Source: Scytonema sp. UIC 10036 (lineage in GTDB: Bacteria > Cyanobacteriota > Cyanobacteriia > Cyanobacteriales > Nostocaceae). From it: 47,663 nucleotides of DNA. How positions within the stretch are numbered: position 1 is the first letter of the stretch; the number at the start of each line of letters is the position of its first letter. The stretch covers positions 1-47,663 of the forward strand of contig NZ_WJFC01000092.1 of NCBI RefSeq assembly GCF_009725235.1, written 5' to 3'. The notes below the pieces were generated by a model that did no database searches, had not been told where the DNA came from, and worked only from the letters and a program-made list of their open reading frames with translations. A program made the translations under genes and the position numbers. Positions 38,470-47,663 of this stretch are shown piece after piece.

Positions 38470-40458
38470 CTACTGTTGCTCCACATTCGGTCGAACCTTT
38501 GCCCTGATAACAACAGCAGTGATATTATCATGTCCATTGTAATTGTTTGCCAGATCGATTAAAGCTTTGACACCGTGTTCTAAATTAGCACTAGAACTAA
38601 GCAAAGGTTGTAAGTGAGTTTGCCAGTGCAATGTGAGTAAATTATTATCAGACAAACCATCGGAAGCCAGAATAAACAAGGTATCCTCATTTATTTCTAA
38701 AAACTTCACATCAGGAATAATATAGTTATCATCTCTCGGACCAAGAGCTTGAGTGAGTTGATAAGCATCAGGGCGAGCATACGCCAACCTAGGCTCAACT
38801 CCTCTAGCAATTTCCCGCTGACCCACTTCATGGTCTACCGTGATTTGTTCCAATCCTCCTTTGCGAGTTACGCGATAAAGACGGCTATCTCCCACATGAG
38901 ATACAGCCACTTGAGTATCATAAACAAGCACCATCACTAGGGTCGTACCCATGCGCCCAACACCAGAACGGAAGTCTTTTTGATTGACATCGTAAATTGC
39001 CTTATTTGCTTGCCGCACTGCTTGACGGATATCGCTTTCTGTAGGCATTTGGTTAGAAGCCCAGTGAGTTTGAAAGTATTGTCGCAAGGTGCTGACAGCC
39101 AAAGCACTCGCCACCTCACCGCCTGCGTGTCCGCCCATGCCATCACACAGAACATACAAACCTCGTGCTTGCAAAGTACGGTTATTTGGCAATTCCAACT
39201 TATAAATCTCTGTTTCAATGCCAAAATAATCTTCGTTATGGTCGCGTTGACGCCCGACATCAGTCAACCCCGCATAATCCAAGCTCATTAATTGCATGGG
39301 CAGAACAACTGTTGGCATATCATCCACTTTTGAGTCAGTGTCTTCCTCCTCTTCCAATTGCAAGATAGTCCGTGAATCGGTATTTTCTGGCAATTCAGGG
39401 CTAGTTGAAGAAGAATTTGCAGAAGAAAGACCTTGCAATTCAGAAGATATGGCTTTTAATCGCGATTGTAACTGTTCTAGAGACTCAACTTTACCCAGTT
39501 CCAAGTCTCCTAATAAATGCAAGATAGAACCAAACTGAGTGCGTTGAGATTCTCTAAACAAAGCTTGCCACATCCGCCCCAGAGTTTGCACTGAGAACGG
39601 TTGCGCTTTCACACCGTCTGTTGAAGCTGTTTCATCTTGCGATCGCACTTTTCCAATCTCTTCATGGACTGGCTCTACATACAATTGCTCTAAGGCAAGA
39701 GATTGGTCTTCATCCAATCGTAAATTAGACAATTCTAAAAGACTTTGACGGCAGTTAAATTTTTCCAGCACTGCCCATAATTGAGTCATTTGGTAAAAAA
39801 AGTTTACAATTTGCAACGAACTTATTGTTTCATCATGCCAGACTTCAAGTAAAGACTGCCAATGCGATCGATCCTCGACAAGTACCACTTGTATACCATC
39901 TTGCTGCCAAGTATCGTGAATCACGGGTATCCCCAAATGACACAAAGATTGTAAGGCAATATAAGGTCTAGCAAGGCTGGGAATTTTACCAGTCCCAAAG
40001 GACGGGGTTTGCACTCCCTGTTCGTCATTCAGCAGTAACACCTCCAGAAGAGTTCTTTGGTAAGGCTGGCAATCTAAAACTCTCATCCCAACTTCTGTAT
40101 TGGAGGGAATCTCTTCCAAAACAAGGGATGGATCTAGAATTTGATATCGCTGCTGTCCGTCTAAATAAGATCGGGCGGGGAGAGGAGAGGGGGAGACATC
40201 TTCCATTTCTGTTTGTCTCCATGTCTCCTTGTCCTCTTGTCCTGCTGTCCCCAGTTCCCAATCCCCCGTTTTTTCTTTTGTAACAATCGCCCACAAAATT
40301 TTTCCGCATTCAGCACCGCAGTTATTGCAGTATTGTGCATCCAAAGCAACTTCAGCACTACATTTCGGACAGACTCGATGAGCGAGCGACTCGCCACAAT
40401 TTTGGCAAAATTTGTTTGTGTTGGGGTTTTCAAAGTTACACTGAGGGCATATCAGCAT
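38470..40458 (-). CDS. PP2C-type Ser/Thr phosphatase with N-terminal zinc ribbons
   Basis: A 662-residue protein. Two zinc ribbons open it (C4/C7/C18/C21 and C30/C33/C44/C47). A linker (about 58-97) is encoded by intergenic-type repeat DNA. A middle region (100-380) resembles a degenerate kinase-like or regulatory module. The PP2C domain (390-655) has metal-binding residues in RDHNED, DGMGGHAGG (439-447), GDSR (523-526), SDGL (D600) and HDN (D644). It probably dephosphorylates substrates of the adjacent FHA kinase. The start at the first ribbon is certain because the cysteines begin at residue 4. Confidence 0.93.
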   Translation of the reverse strand: MLICPQCNFENPNTNKFCQNCGESLAHRVCPKCSAEVALDAQYCNNCGAECGKILWAIVTKEKTGDWELGTAGQEDKETWRQTEMEDVSPSPLPARSYLDGQQRYQILDPSLVLEEIPSNTEVGMRVLDCQPYQRTLLEVLLLNDEQGVQTPSFGTGKIPSLARPYIALQSLCHLGIPVIHDTWQQDGIQVVLVEDRSHWQSLLEVWHDETISSLQIVNFFYQMTQLWAVLEKFNCRQSLLELSNLRLDEDQSLALEQLYVEPVHEEIGKVRSQDETASTDGVKAQPFSVQTLGRMWQALFRESQRTQFGSILHLLGDLELGKVESLEQLQSRLKAISSELQGLSSANSSSTSPELPENTDSRTILQLEEEEDTDSKVDDMPTVVLPMQLMSLDYAGLTDVGRQRDHNEDYFGIETEIYKLELPNNRTLQARGLYVLCDGMGGHAGGEVASALAVSTLRQYFQTHWASNQMPTESDIRQAVRQANKAIYDVNQKDFRSGVGRMGTTLVMVLVYDTQVAVSHVGDSRLYRVTRKGGLEQITVDHEVGQREIARGVEPRLAYARPDAYQLTQALGPRDDNYIIPDVKFLEINEDTLFILASDGLSDNNLLTLHWQTHLQPLLSSSANLEHGVKALIDLANNYNGHDNITAVVIRAKVRPNVEQQ
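40168..40281. repeat. Intergenic-type GGGGATTGGGAACTGGGGACAG / GGACAAGGAGACA repeat inside a coding region
   Basis: The purine-rich repeat class seen between genes elsewhere in the window (for example 47625-47663) lies in frame within the PP2C gene. There it encodes a low-complexity linker (KEKTGDWELGTAGQEDKETW and onward). Confidence 0.65.
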
Positions 40459-40896
40459 TGTGGAAGTTCCTTCATTCCCGTTCCAAGGTGCTTCAGACCA
40501 CTACATTCCAAAGTGCCACAATTGTCAGCTCCTGCCTACAGTAGTCTTACAAAATATTGTGGTTCATAGAGTGAATTTTTGTAGCAGTTCTTATTTTTAC
40601 AAATATTAACTATGAATTTTTTATATCGGCAAGCTTTTTACTGCTCAAAACCACCTAGCAATTCAGCTAGAGATCTACGCAGATGCGATCGCTTACACCC
40701 AGATTGTAACATAGCAAGAAACGCGGTATTTGGGATATACCGCGTTTGGTAAGTCTCAGTATTTTCTTACAGAGCCAATAAGATTGCTATATATTTTACT
40801 CAAGATATTGGTGAGTGGCGCGATCTTAACTTGTAAGATTCGCCTCGTTCCCAGGCTCAGCCTGGGAATGCCTTAGGGAAGGCTCCGCCTCCCAAT
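40459..40896. other. Gene-free region with two palindromes
   Basis: No gene is seen. It holds a perfect 11-bp stem AAACGCGGTAT/ATACCGCGTTT at 40719-40747 without a T tract. It also holds a dispersed element at 40843-40893 with inner palindrome TTCCCAGGCT-C-AGCCTGGGAA. An inverted relative of that element lies at 45029-45078. The PP2C promoter should lie in the first part. Confidence 0.6.
40843..40893 (+). repeat. Dispersed element CCTCGTTCCCAGGCTCAGCC (copy 1)
   Basis: A roughly 50-bp element with a 10-bp palindromic core followed by GAATGCCTTAGGGAAGGCTCCGCCTCC. The second copy (45029-45078) is in the opposite orientation with about five differences. It is widespread in Nostocales intergenic DNA. 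Confidence 0.75.
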
Positions 40897-41484
40897 TTAT
40901 GAGACAGATCTAAACAAAATTTTTAATTCCTCTGAAGTCAAATCTCGCCACTGACCGGGTTGCAACCCATGTATACTTAAGTGATTGATACTCACCCTCA
41001 CCAACCGCAAAGTTGGAAAGCCAACAGATGCCGTCATTCGTCGTACTTGGCGGTTTTTGCCCTCCGTCAAAGTCATTTCTAACCAAGCAGTTGGCACGTT
41101 CTTACGAAATCTAATAGGCGGATTCCGTTCTGGTAGATCGGGTTCTACAGATAACAAGAGGACTTTAGCAGGGCGAGTCCGGTAGTCTTGAATCACCACA
41201 CCTTTCTCAAGCTGAGTCAACGCCGGAGCATCGGGAATTCGTTCCACTTGTACCCAGTAAGTCCGTTCGTGTCCAAACCGAGGATCGCTCAGGCGGTGTT
41301 GTAATTGCCCGTGGCTGGTTAAAAACAATAATCCCTCGCTATCCCAATCCAAACGCCCCACAGGATATACGTCGGGAATGTCTATATAGTCCTTTAGAGT
41401 ACTGCGATCGGGCGTGTCTTGGGTAAATTGGCAGAGGACTCCGTATGGCTTGTTAAATATGATATATCGGTGGGAAGTGGGCAT
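40897..41484 (-). CDS. RluE-type pseudouridine synthase
   Basis: A 195-residue RsuA/RluE-family enzyme that converts uridine to pseudouridine in ribosomal RNA. It lacks the N-terminal S4 domain and starts directly with [15 protein letters not shown], like RluE of 23S rRNA. The catalytic aspartate is D46 in [26 protein letters not shown] and [21 protein letters not shown] are the family's later blocks. It appears monocistronic. Confidence 0.93.
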   Translation of the reverse strand: MPTSHRYIIFNKPYGVLCQFTQDTPDRSTLKDYIDIPDVYPVGRLDWDSEGLLFLTSHGQLQHRLSDPRFGHERTYWVQVERIPDAPALTQLEKGVVIQDYRTRPAKVLLLSVEPDLPERNPPIRFRKNVPTAWLEMTLTEGKNRQVRRMTASVGFPTLRLVRVSINHLSIHGLQPGQWRDLTSEELKILFRSVS

Positions 41485-41605
41485 GGGGCACTGGGCATGG
41501 GGTATTGGGCATAGGGCAAGAATTAGCCCGAAACACCAGCTTCTGTTTTACTTAATGTTATAAATTTATAAGCAGTTCGCGGAAAGTTAGCACAACGTTA
41601 TCTCC

Positions 41606-41813
41606 CTAAGATTCACCTATCTGAAACGCTTCCCAGTCAGATTTAGCCAACTCGCGTGCGATCGCCAGTGCTTCTGTCATCTTCTGCCATTTTGGTAAAA
41701 GCAGCATCAATTTCTGCTAGTTTTTGAGCAGCTAATTCACATTGTAAAGCACGAGTAAGAAATTTGTTGTTACTCAACGTTGGGAGAATACTGAAATCTT
41801 CCAGACAATCCTA
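41606..41813 (-). pseudogene. Frameshifted remnant of a small cyanobacterial protein
   Basis: The minus strand from 41813 reads CLEDFSILPTLSNNKFLTRA, then ALQCELAAQKLAEIDAAFTK in one frame until a stop at 41643. A second frame continues the protein-like sequence (MTEALAIARELAKSDWEAFQ) to TAG at 41606-41608. One frameshift near 41680 would join them. No good start codon is present, and I cannot name the family. The pattern suggests a recently inactivated small gene. Confidence 0.55.
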
Positions 41814-41907
41814 CATTCAAAGGATGATGTTTCTGACTCTATTATGACATCAACTCCACTCAGGGATTTTCAAAAAATAGGTAAGTCGGCACCAACAATA
41901 ATTATGG

Positions 41908-41973
41908 GTTTGTAGTCAAAATGCATGCGTTCGCCCAGGGCGTGCCGCAGGCATAGACAGCGCTACTACAAAC
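41908..41973. repeat. Palindrome-ended element GTTTGTAGT...ACTACAAAC
   Basis: Perfect 9-bp inverted ends enclose a 48-bp centre containing CGTTCGCCCAGGGCGTGCCG, a dispersed repeat type of filamentous cyanobacteria. Confidence 0.6.
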
Positions 41974-42206
41974 GAAATTGGCAGAATTTTAAGTTTATTT
42001 ACACATTTATGTATTTTCTTGCTATCTTACTTAAATTTTCTATCTTGTAGGTTGGGCCTCCTCACCCGTCCGTTCCACAAAACAGGCTAGGAGCAATATT
42101 CTACAAGAAAAAATCAAGAATTTTCAATTTTGAATAACAGAAACTATCACCGATCGCCGGTCACTGGTCACTGGTCACTGTTCACTGGTCGTGGTAGAAT
42201 CTTCTA

Positions 42207-43812
<1,606 letters not shown>

Positions 43813-43828
<16 letters not shown>

Positions 43829-44436
43829 TCCCGATACCTCTGTTGAATATCCTCAATTGAGAACACGGCTTCAAACTGCAGCCCTACAGATTGATAAAAT
43901 TCCGCTCCGCCTTGTTTGCGATCGACTAACGAAATCACGCGATTCACAGCGTACCCTGCAGCTTGCAACCGTTCAACGGCTTTCATAGCGGATTTTCCTG
44001 TAGTTACAACATCTTCTAAAACGACGACTTTTGCACCTTCCGGTAAATTAGGACCCTCAATATACGCTCTCGTTCCGTGTCCTTTTGCTTCTTTGCGAAC
44101 TATAAGCGCTGGAATTGGTCTATTTTCATAGGCAGAAACAACACTCACCGCACTGACAATCGGATCTGCTCCCAATGTTAAACCCGCAACTGCTTGCGTA
44201 TCTATTGGTAGAAGTGATAGAAGAAGACGACCAATTGCCAATGCACCTTGAGGATGCAGCGTAACTTGTTTGCCGTTGATGTAGTAAGAACTCTGTTGCC
44301 CGGAACTTAGAACAAAGTCACCCTCCTGATATGCCAGTTGACAGAATAAATCGAGCAAGTGTTGGCGTAGGGTTGCCAAATCAGTAGTAGCAGCCCAGAT
44401 AGTTGACTGGGTAAATGTTTCGGCTTGATAAGTCAT
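43813..44436 (-). CDS. pyrE: Orotate phosphoribosyltransferase
   Basis: A 207-residue enzyme making OMP from orotate and PRPP. It has the orotate-site FVLSSGQQSSYYINGK, the catalytic lysine region LIVRKEAKGHGT, and the PRPP loop VVVLEDVVTTGKSA (137-150). The last residues (LVGG) and TAG stop lie in the heptamer array shared with thiC. It is divergent from the secreted hypothetical at 44537. Confidence 0.96.
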
Positions 44437-44536
44437 GACAGCAGGTAAAAAATTATGCTACACCAAGAGGATGAACTCTGAAGAGTTCTGAAATTAAGCA
44501 TAAGTTAAAATTCGCACAAATGTTGAGGAGCGATGA

Positions 44537-44971
44537 ATGATGAGTAAAAAATTTAAGTCCCTTGGTGGTTTATTGGTGTTACTTGCTACTATAAGTTTCC
44601 CAGCTGTTGTCACCGCCGAAACTGAAACACCTGACTATGAATCAACCAACGATGTCTTTGAACGGGCTTTTTTCAAAAATGACCCCAATTTTTATCGCAA
44701 CCAGTCCATCTGGCGTCAGATAGACTTCATATTGGGTAAAGGGTCTTTACTACGCAATTCATTTCCAGAACATGAAATTGCGCGAGATGCTGAATTAATG
44801 AATATCCTGTATCGCGATGCTCTTAACCAGCAAGCAACTCACGATCCCTATATTCGGACTCCAGATTTACCAAATCCTTACACTTCGTCTGTACTGATGT
44901 CCCCTGCACTGAACTCTAGCAAGCTCAGAACGGGAACTGAGTTTAGATTTGAAACTAACTCTCCACGATAG
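44537..44971 (+). CDS. Secreted hypothetical protein
   Basis: A 144-residue protein with a signal peptide (KKFKSLGGLLVLLATISFPAVVTAETE, cleavage near residue 27) and a polar mature part rich in Asn, Arg and Phe (DVFERAFFKNDPNFYRNQSIWRQIDFILG). No membrane anchor and no recognised family. GAGGAG lies upstream, so the start at 44537 (or the next ATG) is good. It probably resides in the periplasm or outside the cell. Confidence 0.82.
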   Translation: MMSKKFKSLGGLLVLLATISFPAVVTAETETPDYESTNDVFERAFFKNDPNFYRNQSIWRQIDFILGKGSLLRNSFPEHEIARDAELMNILYRDALNQQATHDPYIRTPDLPNPYTSSVLMSPALNSSKLRTGTEFRFETNSPR

Positions 44972-45028
44972 CGATCGTTCCTCGGTTCTCTCGTTTCCAC
45001 TCTTGTCATGCACCTTTACCCGAATGCG

Positions 45029-45078
45029 CGAGGCGGAGCCTCGGCGAAGGCATTCCCAGCCTGAGGCTGGGAACGAGG
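45029..45078 (-). repeat. Dispersed element CCTCGTTCCCAGGCTCAGCC type (copy 2)
   Basis: Inverted relative of the element at 40843-40893: GCGAGGCGGAGCC, GGCATTCCCAGCCTGAGGCTGGGAACGAG. It is followed by TCATTGG heptamers (about 45086-45101). Confidence 0.75.
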
Positions 45079-45160
45079 GATTTGTCATTGGTCATTGGTC
45101 AAGTGTCATTAATGTTTATACAAAGGACAAATGACAGAGGAAAAATGACTAATAACTAAA

Positions 45161-45233
45161 TCCAGGGTGCAGGAGTTGAACCTGCCTGGGGCGAATTATG
45201 AGTTCGCTGCCTCAACCGCTCGGCCAACCCTGG
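45161..45233 (-). tRNA. trnI: tRNA with CAU anticodon, probably tRNA-Ile2 (lysidine type)
   Basis: A full cloverleaf on the minus strand: acceptor CCAGGGT/ACCCTGG plus discriminator A, D arm GCC-GAGCGGTTGA-GGC, anticodon stem GCGAA/TTCGC with loop CTCATAA (anticodon CAT), and T arm GCAGG-TTCAACT-CCTGC. CCA is not encoded. The CTCATAA loop with the GGCCGAGCGGTTGAGGC D arm resembles chloroplast and cyanobacterial tRNA-Ile(CAU), whose C34 is modified to lysidine. Automated tools often call it Met. Elongator Met cannot be excluded from sequence alone. Confidence 0.9.
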
Positions 45234-45436
45234 TTAAATCTTATTAAGCATAGCATATGTTCGCAAAACATGACAACTCAGAGGGAACATATTAAATTGG
45301 AATCATATCAGATTTTTATACTACATAATAATTTGACAGTAACACAGGGCAGACTAATATTGATTATGTGCTTTTCAGCTTGAAGTTAATAACTTCAATA
45401 TTTTTGAATATACCAGTATTCTTTGAGTTATATCTT

Positions 45437-46135
45437 ATGAAACTGAATTCTACAGTACTTTTAACTTTGATTTTGTTAATCTTAATGTTGGGGGCTGGTT
45501 CTATAAGCGCCTTTTGGGGTTTTACTTTGGGTAGCGCTGCTTTAAAAGGTGTGACTACACCTGATGCCCGTCCTACTCCTAAGTTCACCATCGGTAAGTC
45601 AGCTACTGCACAGCAAGCAGGGGTCGCACTGCTTAGGGAAGATGAAATTCTAAAACTTGTCAAGGCAAGGATTGACGGCAAAAAAGCTACTAAAATCGTA
45701 AAGCTAGATAAAGACAATGAGGAAACGAAAAACACCAGGCTTAAACCAGAGCAAAAACCTGTAGAAGTTGCTGAAGAAAAGCCACAGCAAGGATTTCCAG
45801 TGAATTCGGAAAGCGAAGGTGTCAGTATGTCAGTACAATCTGCTCGCTATTCTGGGGGTGCCTTGCTTTTAAGGGTGAAGATGCAGAACAAGGGTAAGGA
45901 TTCCGTGCGCTTCTTGTACAGTTTCTTAGATGTTTCCGATGACAAAGGACGAACATTAAGCGCCAGTACGGAGGGATTGCCTTCAGAACTACCTGCTAAC
46001 GGACCAACATATTCTGGTACGATAAGCATTCCTTCAGCTGTGCTTGACGATGTGAAAAATATTTCACTTTCTCTAACGGACTATCCGGAGCAAACGCTGA
46101 AGCTACAGGTATCTAATATTCCTGTAAATAGATAA
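45437..46135 (+). CDS. Membrane-anchored hypothetical protein
   Basis: A 232-residue protein from the ATG at 45437. An in-frame start 69 bp earlier adds a dubious hydrophobic stretch. It has an N-terminal membrane anchor or signal (VLLTLILLILMLGAGSISAFWGFTLG), a Lys/Glu-rich linker (about 75-135) and a C-terminal beta-rich domain (SMSVQSARYSGGALLLRVKMQNKGKDSVRFLYSFLDVSDDKG) that looks like an immunoglobulin-like or DUF4352-like fold. The function is unknown. A hairpin of heptamers follows the stop. Confidence 0.82.
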   Translation: MKLNSTVLLTLILLILMLGAGSISAFWGFTLGSAALKGVTTPDARPTPKFTIGKSATAQQAGVALLREDEILKLVKARIDGKKATKIVKLDKDNEETKNTRLKPEQKPVEVAEEKPQQGFPVNSESEGVSMSVQSARYSGGALLLRVKMQNKGKDSVRFLYSFLDVSDDKGRTLSASTEGLPSELPANGPTYSGTISIPSAVLDDVKNISLSLTDYPEQTLKLQVSNIPVNR

Positions 46136-46136
46136 G

Positions 46137-46216
46137 TGTTAGTGGTTAGTAGTTAGTAGTTAGTTGTACAACTAACTACTAACTACTAACTACTAACTAC
46201 TAACTACTAACTAACA
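46137..46216. repeat. Near-perfect heptamer hairpin
   Basis: TTAGTGG/TTAGTAG units run into their complement around the centre GTTGTACAAC (46163-46172). The inner roughly 31 bp of each arm pair with one mismatch. It lies directly after the stop at 46135 and before the CNNM/CorC-type gene. Confidence 0.88.
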
Positions 46217-46251
46217 CAAATTTTCATTAGGGGCGTCAGTTTAACACGAGC

Positions 46252-47616
46252 TTGGGCGTGAGTGGTTTTCCGAATTTAAGTTGGACAGATGTAGGGCTGC
46301 GGTTGTTGTCAGTACTGCTGCTCATTGCTATCAATGCATTTTTTGTAACAGCTGAGTTTTCAATGGTCACATTGCGGCGATCGCGTATCCGTCAGTTAGT
46401 TGAGTCAGGAGATATACAAGCGATCGCAGTTGAGAGTTTGCAACGCAGCATTGATCGATTGCTATCTACAACACAATTAGGCATCACCCTTTCAAGCTTG
46501 GCACTTGGTTGGATTGGGGAAAGTACAATTGTCACCCCAATCCAATTATGGCTGCTATCTTTGCCTTTACCTCATGGTATGAGTGGCATAGTTGCCCATT
46601 CTTTATCAATCCCAACTGCTTTTGTTTTCATTGCCTACTTACAAATAGTTTTGGGAGAACTTTGCCCCAAATCGGTTGCTATGCTGTACTCAGAACAGCT
46701 AGCTAAGTTTTTGGGACCATCTATTAGAGCAATTGTCAGATTCTTTAACCCCTTTGTTTGGATACTCAATCAATCCACTCGCTGGTTATTGAGATTATTG
46801 GGTATTCAATATACAGGTCAAAGCTGGCGATCCCCCGTAACGCCTGAAGAACTGCAACTGATCGTTTCTACAGAACGAGAATCTACGGGTTTGCAGGAGG
46901 AAGAAAGAGAATGGTTGAATAACGTCTTTGAATTTGGGGGAGTGACCGTACAAACAGTTATGATTCCGCGTCCTAGGATTATAGCGCTACCCAAAAATGC
47001 CACTTTCATCACTTTTTTGCAAAGCATGGTAGCCACCGGTCACTCTTGCTACCCAGTCGCTGGTGAATCTTTGGATGATATTCGGGGTCTTGTCTACTTC
47101 AAAGACTTGGTAAAACCCCTAACAGTAGGAAAACTGACCTTAGAAACGCAAATTCAGCCTTGGTTGCGCCCTGCTAGATTTGTACCAGAACACACCCCAT
47201 TAAGTGAACTATTGCCAGTGATGCAGCAGGAAAAACCAGCAATGGTGATAGTCGTGAATGAATTTGGTGGTACTGTGGGACTGCTGACCATTCATGATGT
47301 TATCGCCCAGATTATTGGCGAACCGGAAGAATCAGAAAATACAAATGATTTGCTAATCGAGATTTTGGATGAACAAACATTTCTAGTGCAGGCACAAATC
47401 AATCTAGAAGACCTCAATGAGGTTTTGCATTTTCATTTGCCATTGAACAGAGAATATCAAACTTTAGGGGGTTTTTTGCTTTACCAATTGCAAAAAATTC
47501 CTATTCTTGGCGAAACCTTCCTGTATGACAATCTTGAATTTACAGTAGTGTCAGTTAGCGGACCTCGTTTGCATCAAGTACAGATACGGCGACTTGAGGA
47601 TGGGAGTAGGGAGTAG
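46252..47616 (+). CDS. CNNM/CorC (hemolysin-C) family membrane protein
   Basis: A 454-residue protein with an N-terminal DUF21/CNNM membrane domain (about 10-190; helices at LLSVLLLIAINAFFVTAEFSM, then a glycine-rich LGITLSSLALGWIGE). A CBS pair follows (about 210-335: VMIPRPRIIALPKNATF and EFGGTVGLLTIHDVI), then a C-terminal CorC_HlyC domain (about 365-448). Such proteins are linked to magnesium or cobalt transport. The start is uncertain: TTG at 46252 or GTG at 46258. The final codons and stop run into GGGAGTAGGGAGTAG repeat DNA. Confidence 0.9.
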   Translation: MGVSGFPNLSWTDVGLRLLSVLLLIAINAFFVTAEFSMVTLRRSRIRQLVESGDIQAIAVESLQRSIDRLLSTTQLGITLSSLALGWIGESTIVTPIQLWLLSLPLPHGMSGIVAHSLSIPTAFVFIAYLQIVLGELCPKSVAMLYSEQLAKFLGPSIRAIVRFFNPFVWILNQSTRWLLRLLGIQYTGQSWRSPVTPEELQLIVSTERESTGLQEEEREWLNNVFEFGGVTVQTVMIPRPRIIALPKNATFITFLQSMVATGHSCYPVAGESLDDIRGLVYFKDLVKPLTVGKLTLETQIQPWLRPARFVPEHTPLSELLPVMQQEKPAMVIVVNEFGGTVGLLTIHDVIAQIIGEPEESENTNDLLIEILDEQTFLVQAQINLEDLNEVLHFHLPLNREYQTLGGFLLYQLQKIPILGETFLYDNLEFTVVSVSGPRLHQVQIRRLEDGSRE

Positions 47617-47663
47617 GGGGTAGAGGGTAGACAAGGGAGAGGAGGAGACAAGGAGGACAAGGG
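47600..47663. repeat. Purine-rich repeat tract GGGAGTAGGG / GGAGACAAGGAGGACAAGG
   Basis: The tract starts inside the last codons of the CNNM-type gene and continues to the window edge. It is the same class as the repeat found in frame in the PP2C gene at 40168-40281. Confidence 0.7.

Larger units (their letters stand above)
41485..42206. other. Gene-poor region upstream of the thiC riboswitch
   Basis: It contains a frameshifted gene remnant (41606-41813), a palindromic element with 9-bp ends GTTTGTAGT/ACTACAAAC (41908-41973), a degenerate CACCCGTCCGTTCCAC palindrome (about 42055-42080) and a short TCACTGG heptamer run (42160-42190). No intact gene is seen. Confidence 0.6.

Noticed and set aside
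40719..40747. 11-bp palindrome AAACGCGGTAT/ATACCGCGTTT as an intrinsic terminator
   Set aside because: No T tract on either strand, and no gene ends just before it in the proper orientation.
45198..45383. 61-codon plus-strand open frame
   Set aside because: It starts inside and antisense to the tRNA gene and lacks protein-like character.

Overview
The window comes from a filamentous, probably heterocyst-forming (Nostocales-type) cyanobacterium. The signs are frequent GCGATCGC (HIP1) sites, long arrays of TTAGTGG-type heptamers between genes, a fused NADPH-thioredoxin reductase/thioredoxin (NTRC), xisH/xisI, and the cyanobacterial DUF4327 and DUF6887 small proteins. No plasmid, phage or complete insertion sequence is visible. 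The DNA reads as chromosome with scattered decayed genes.

Layout. 0.1-2.9 kb (minus): the end of an exopolysaccharide operon, with a Wzc-type BY-kinase/co-polymerase and a hexapeptide acetyltransferase. It is followed by a 1.17-kb gene-free stretch. 4.0-9.4 kb: housekeeping genes (cell-wall amidase, pyrG, ROK sugar kinase) plus small hypotheticals. 9.5-13.2 kb: HepT-like remnant, orphan DppC-type permease, xisH-xisI, NTRC. 13.5-18.0 kb (plus): methyltransferase, type IV pilin-like protein, and a TPR/SPINDLY-type O-GlcNAc transferase homologue. 18.2-18.9 kb: HicB-like/PIN-domain toxin-antitoxin pair. 19.0-35.1 kb (minus): a tightly packed 13-gene operon containing the pseudaminic acid route (pseB, pseC, pseH, pseG, pseI and an SpsF-type cytidylyltransferase), six further genes (class III aminotransferase, aldo/keto reductase, two methyltransferases, WbqC-like protein, CMAH-like metallo-beta-lactamase-fold protein), and a 1497-residue multidomain glycosyltransferase at its end. 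35.1-37.1 kb: small genes, direct repeats and a decayed reading frame. 37.2-40.5 kb (minus): FHA-Ser/Thr kinase and PP2C phosphatase pair. 40.9-47.6 kb: rRNA pseudouridine synthase, TPP riboswitch-thiC, pyrE, a secreted hypothetical, a CAU-anticodon tRNA, an anchored hypothetical, and a CNNM/CorC-type membrane protein.

How the parts may work together. The most notable unit is the nonulosonic-acid operon. PseB, PseC, PseH, PseG and PseI should take UDP-GlcNAc to pseudaminic acid, and the SpsF-like protein is the likely CMP-activating enzyme. The extra enzymes suggest a modified sugar. The giant transferase ends in a SPINDLY-like domain related to the free-standing SPINDLY protein beside the pilin, so a pilus or surface-protein glycosylation system is a reasonable but unproven reading. 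A second, unexpected theme is the heptamer arrays. They supply the actual stop codon and the last residues of four unrelated genes and, as inverted pairs, can form large hairpins just past gene ends.
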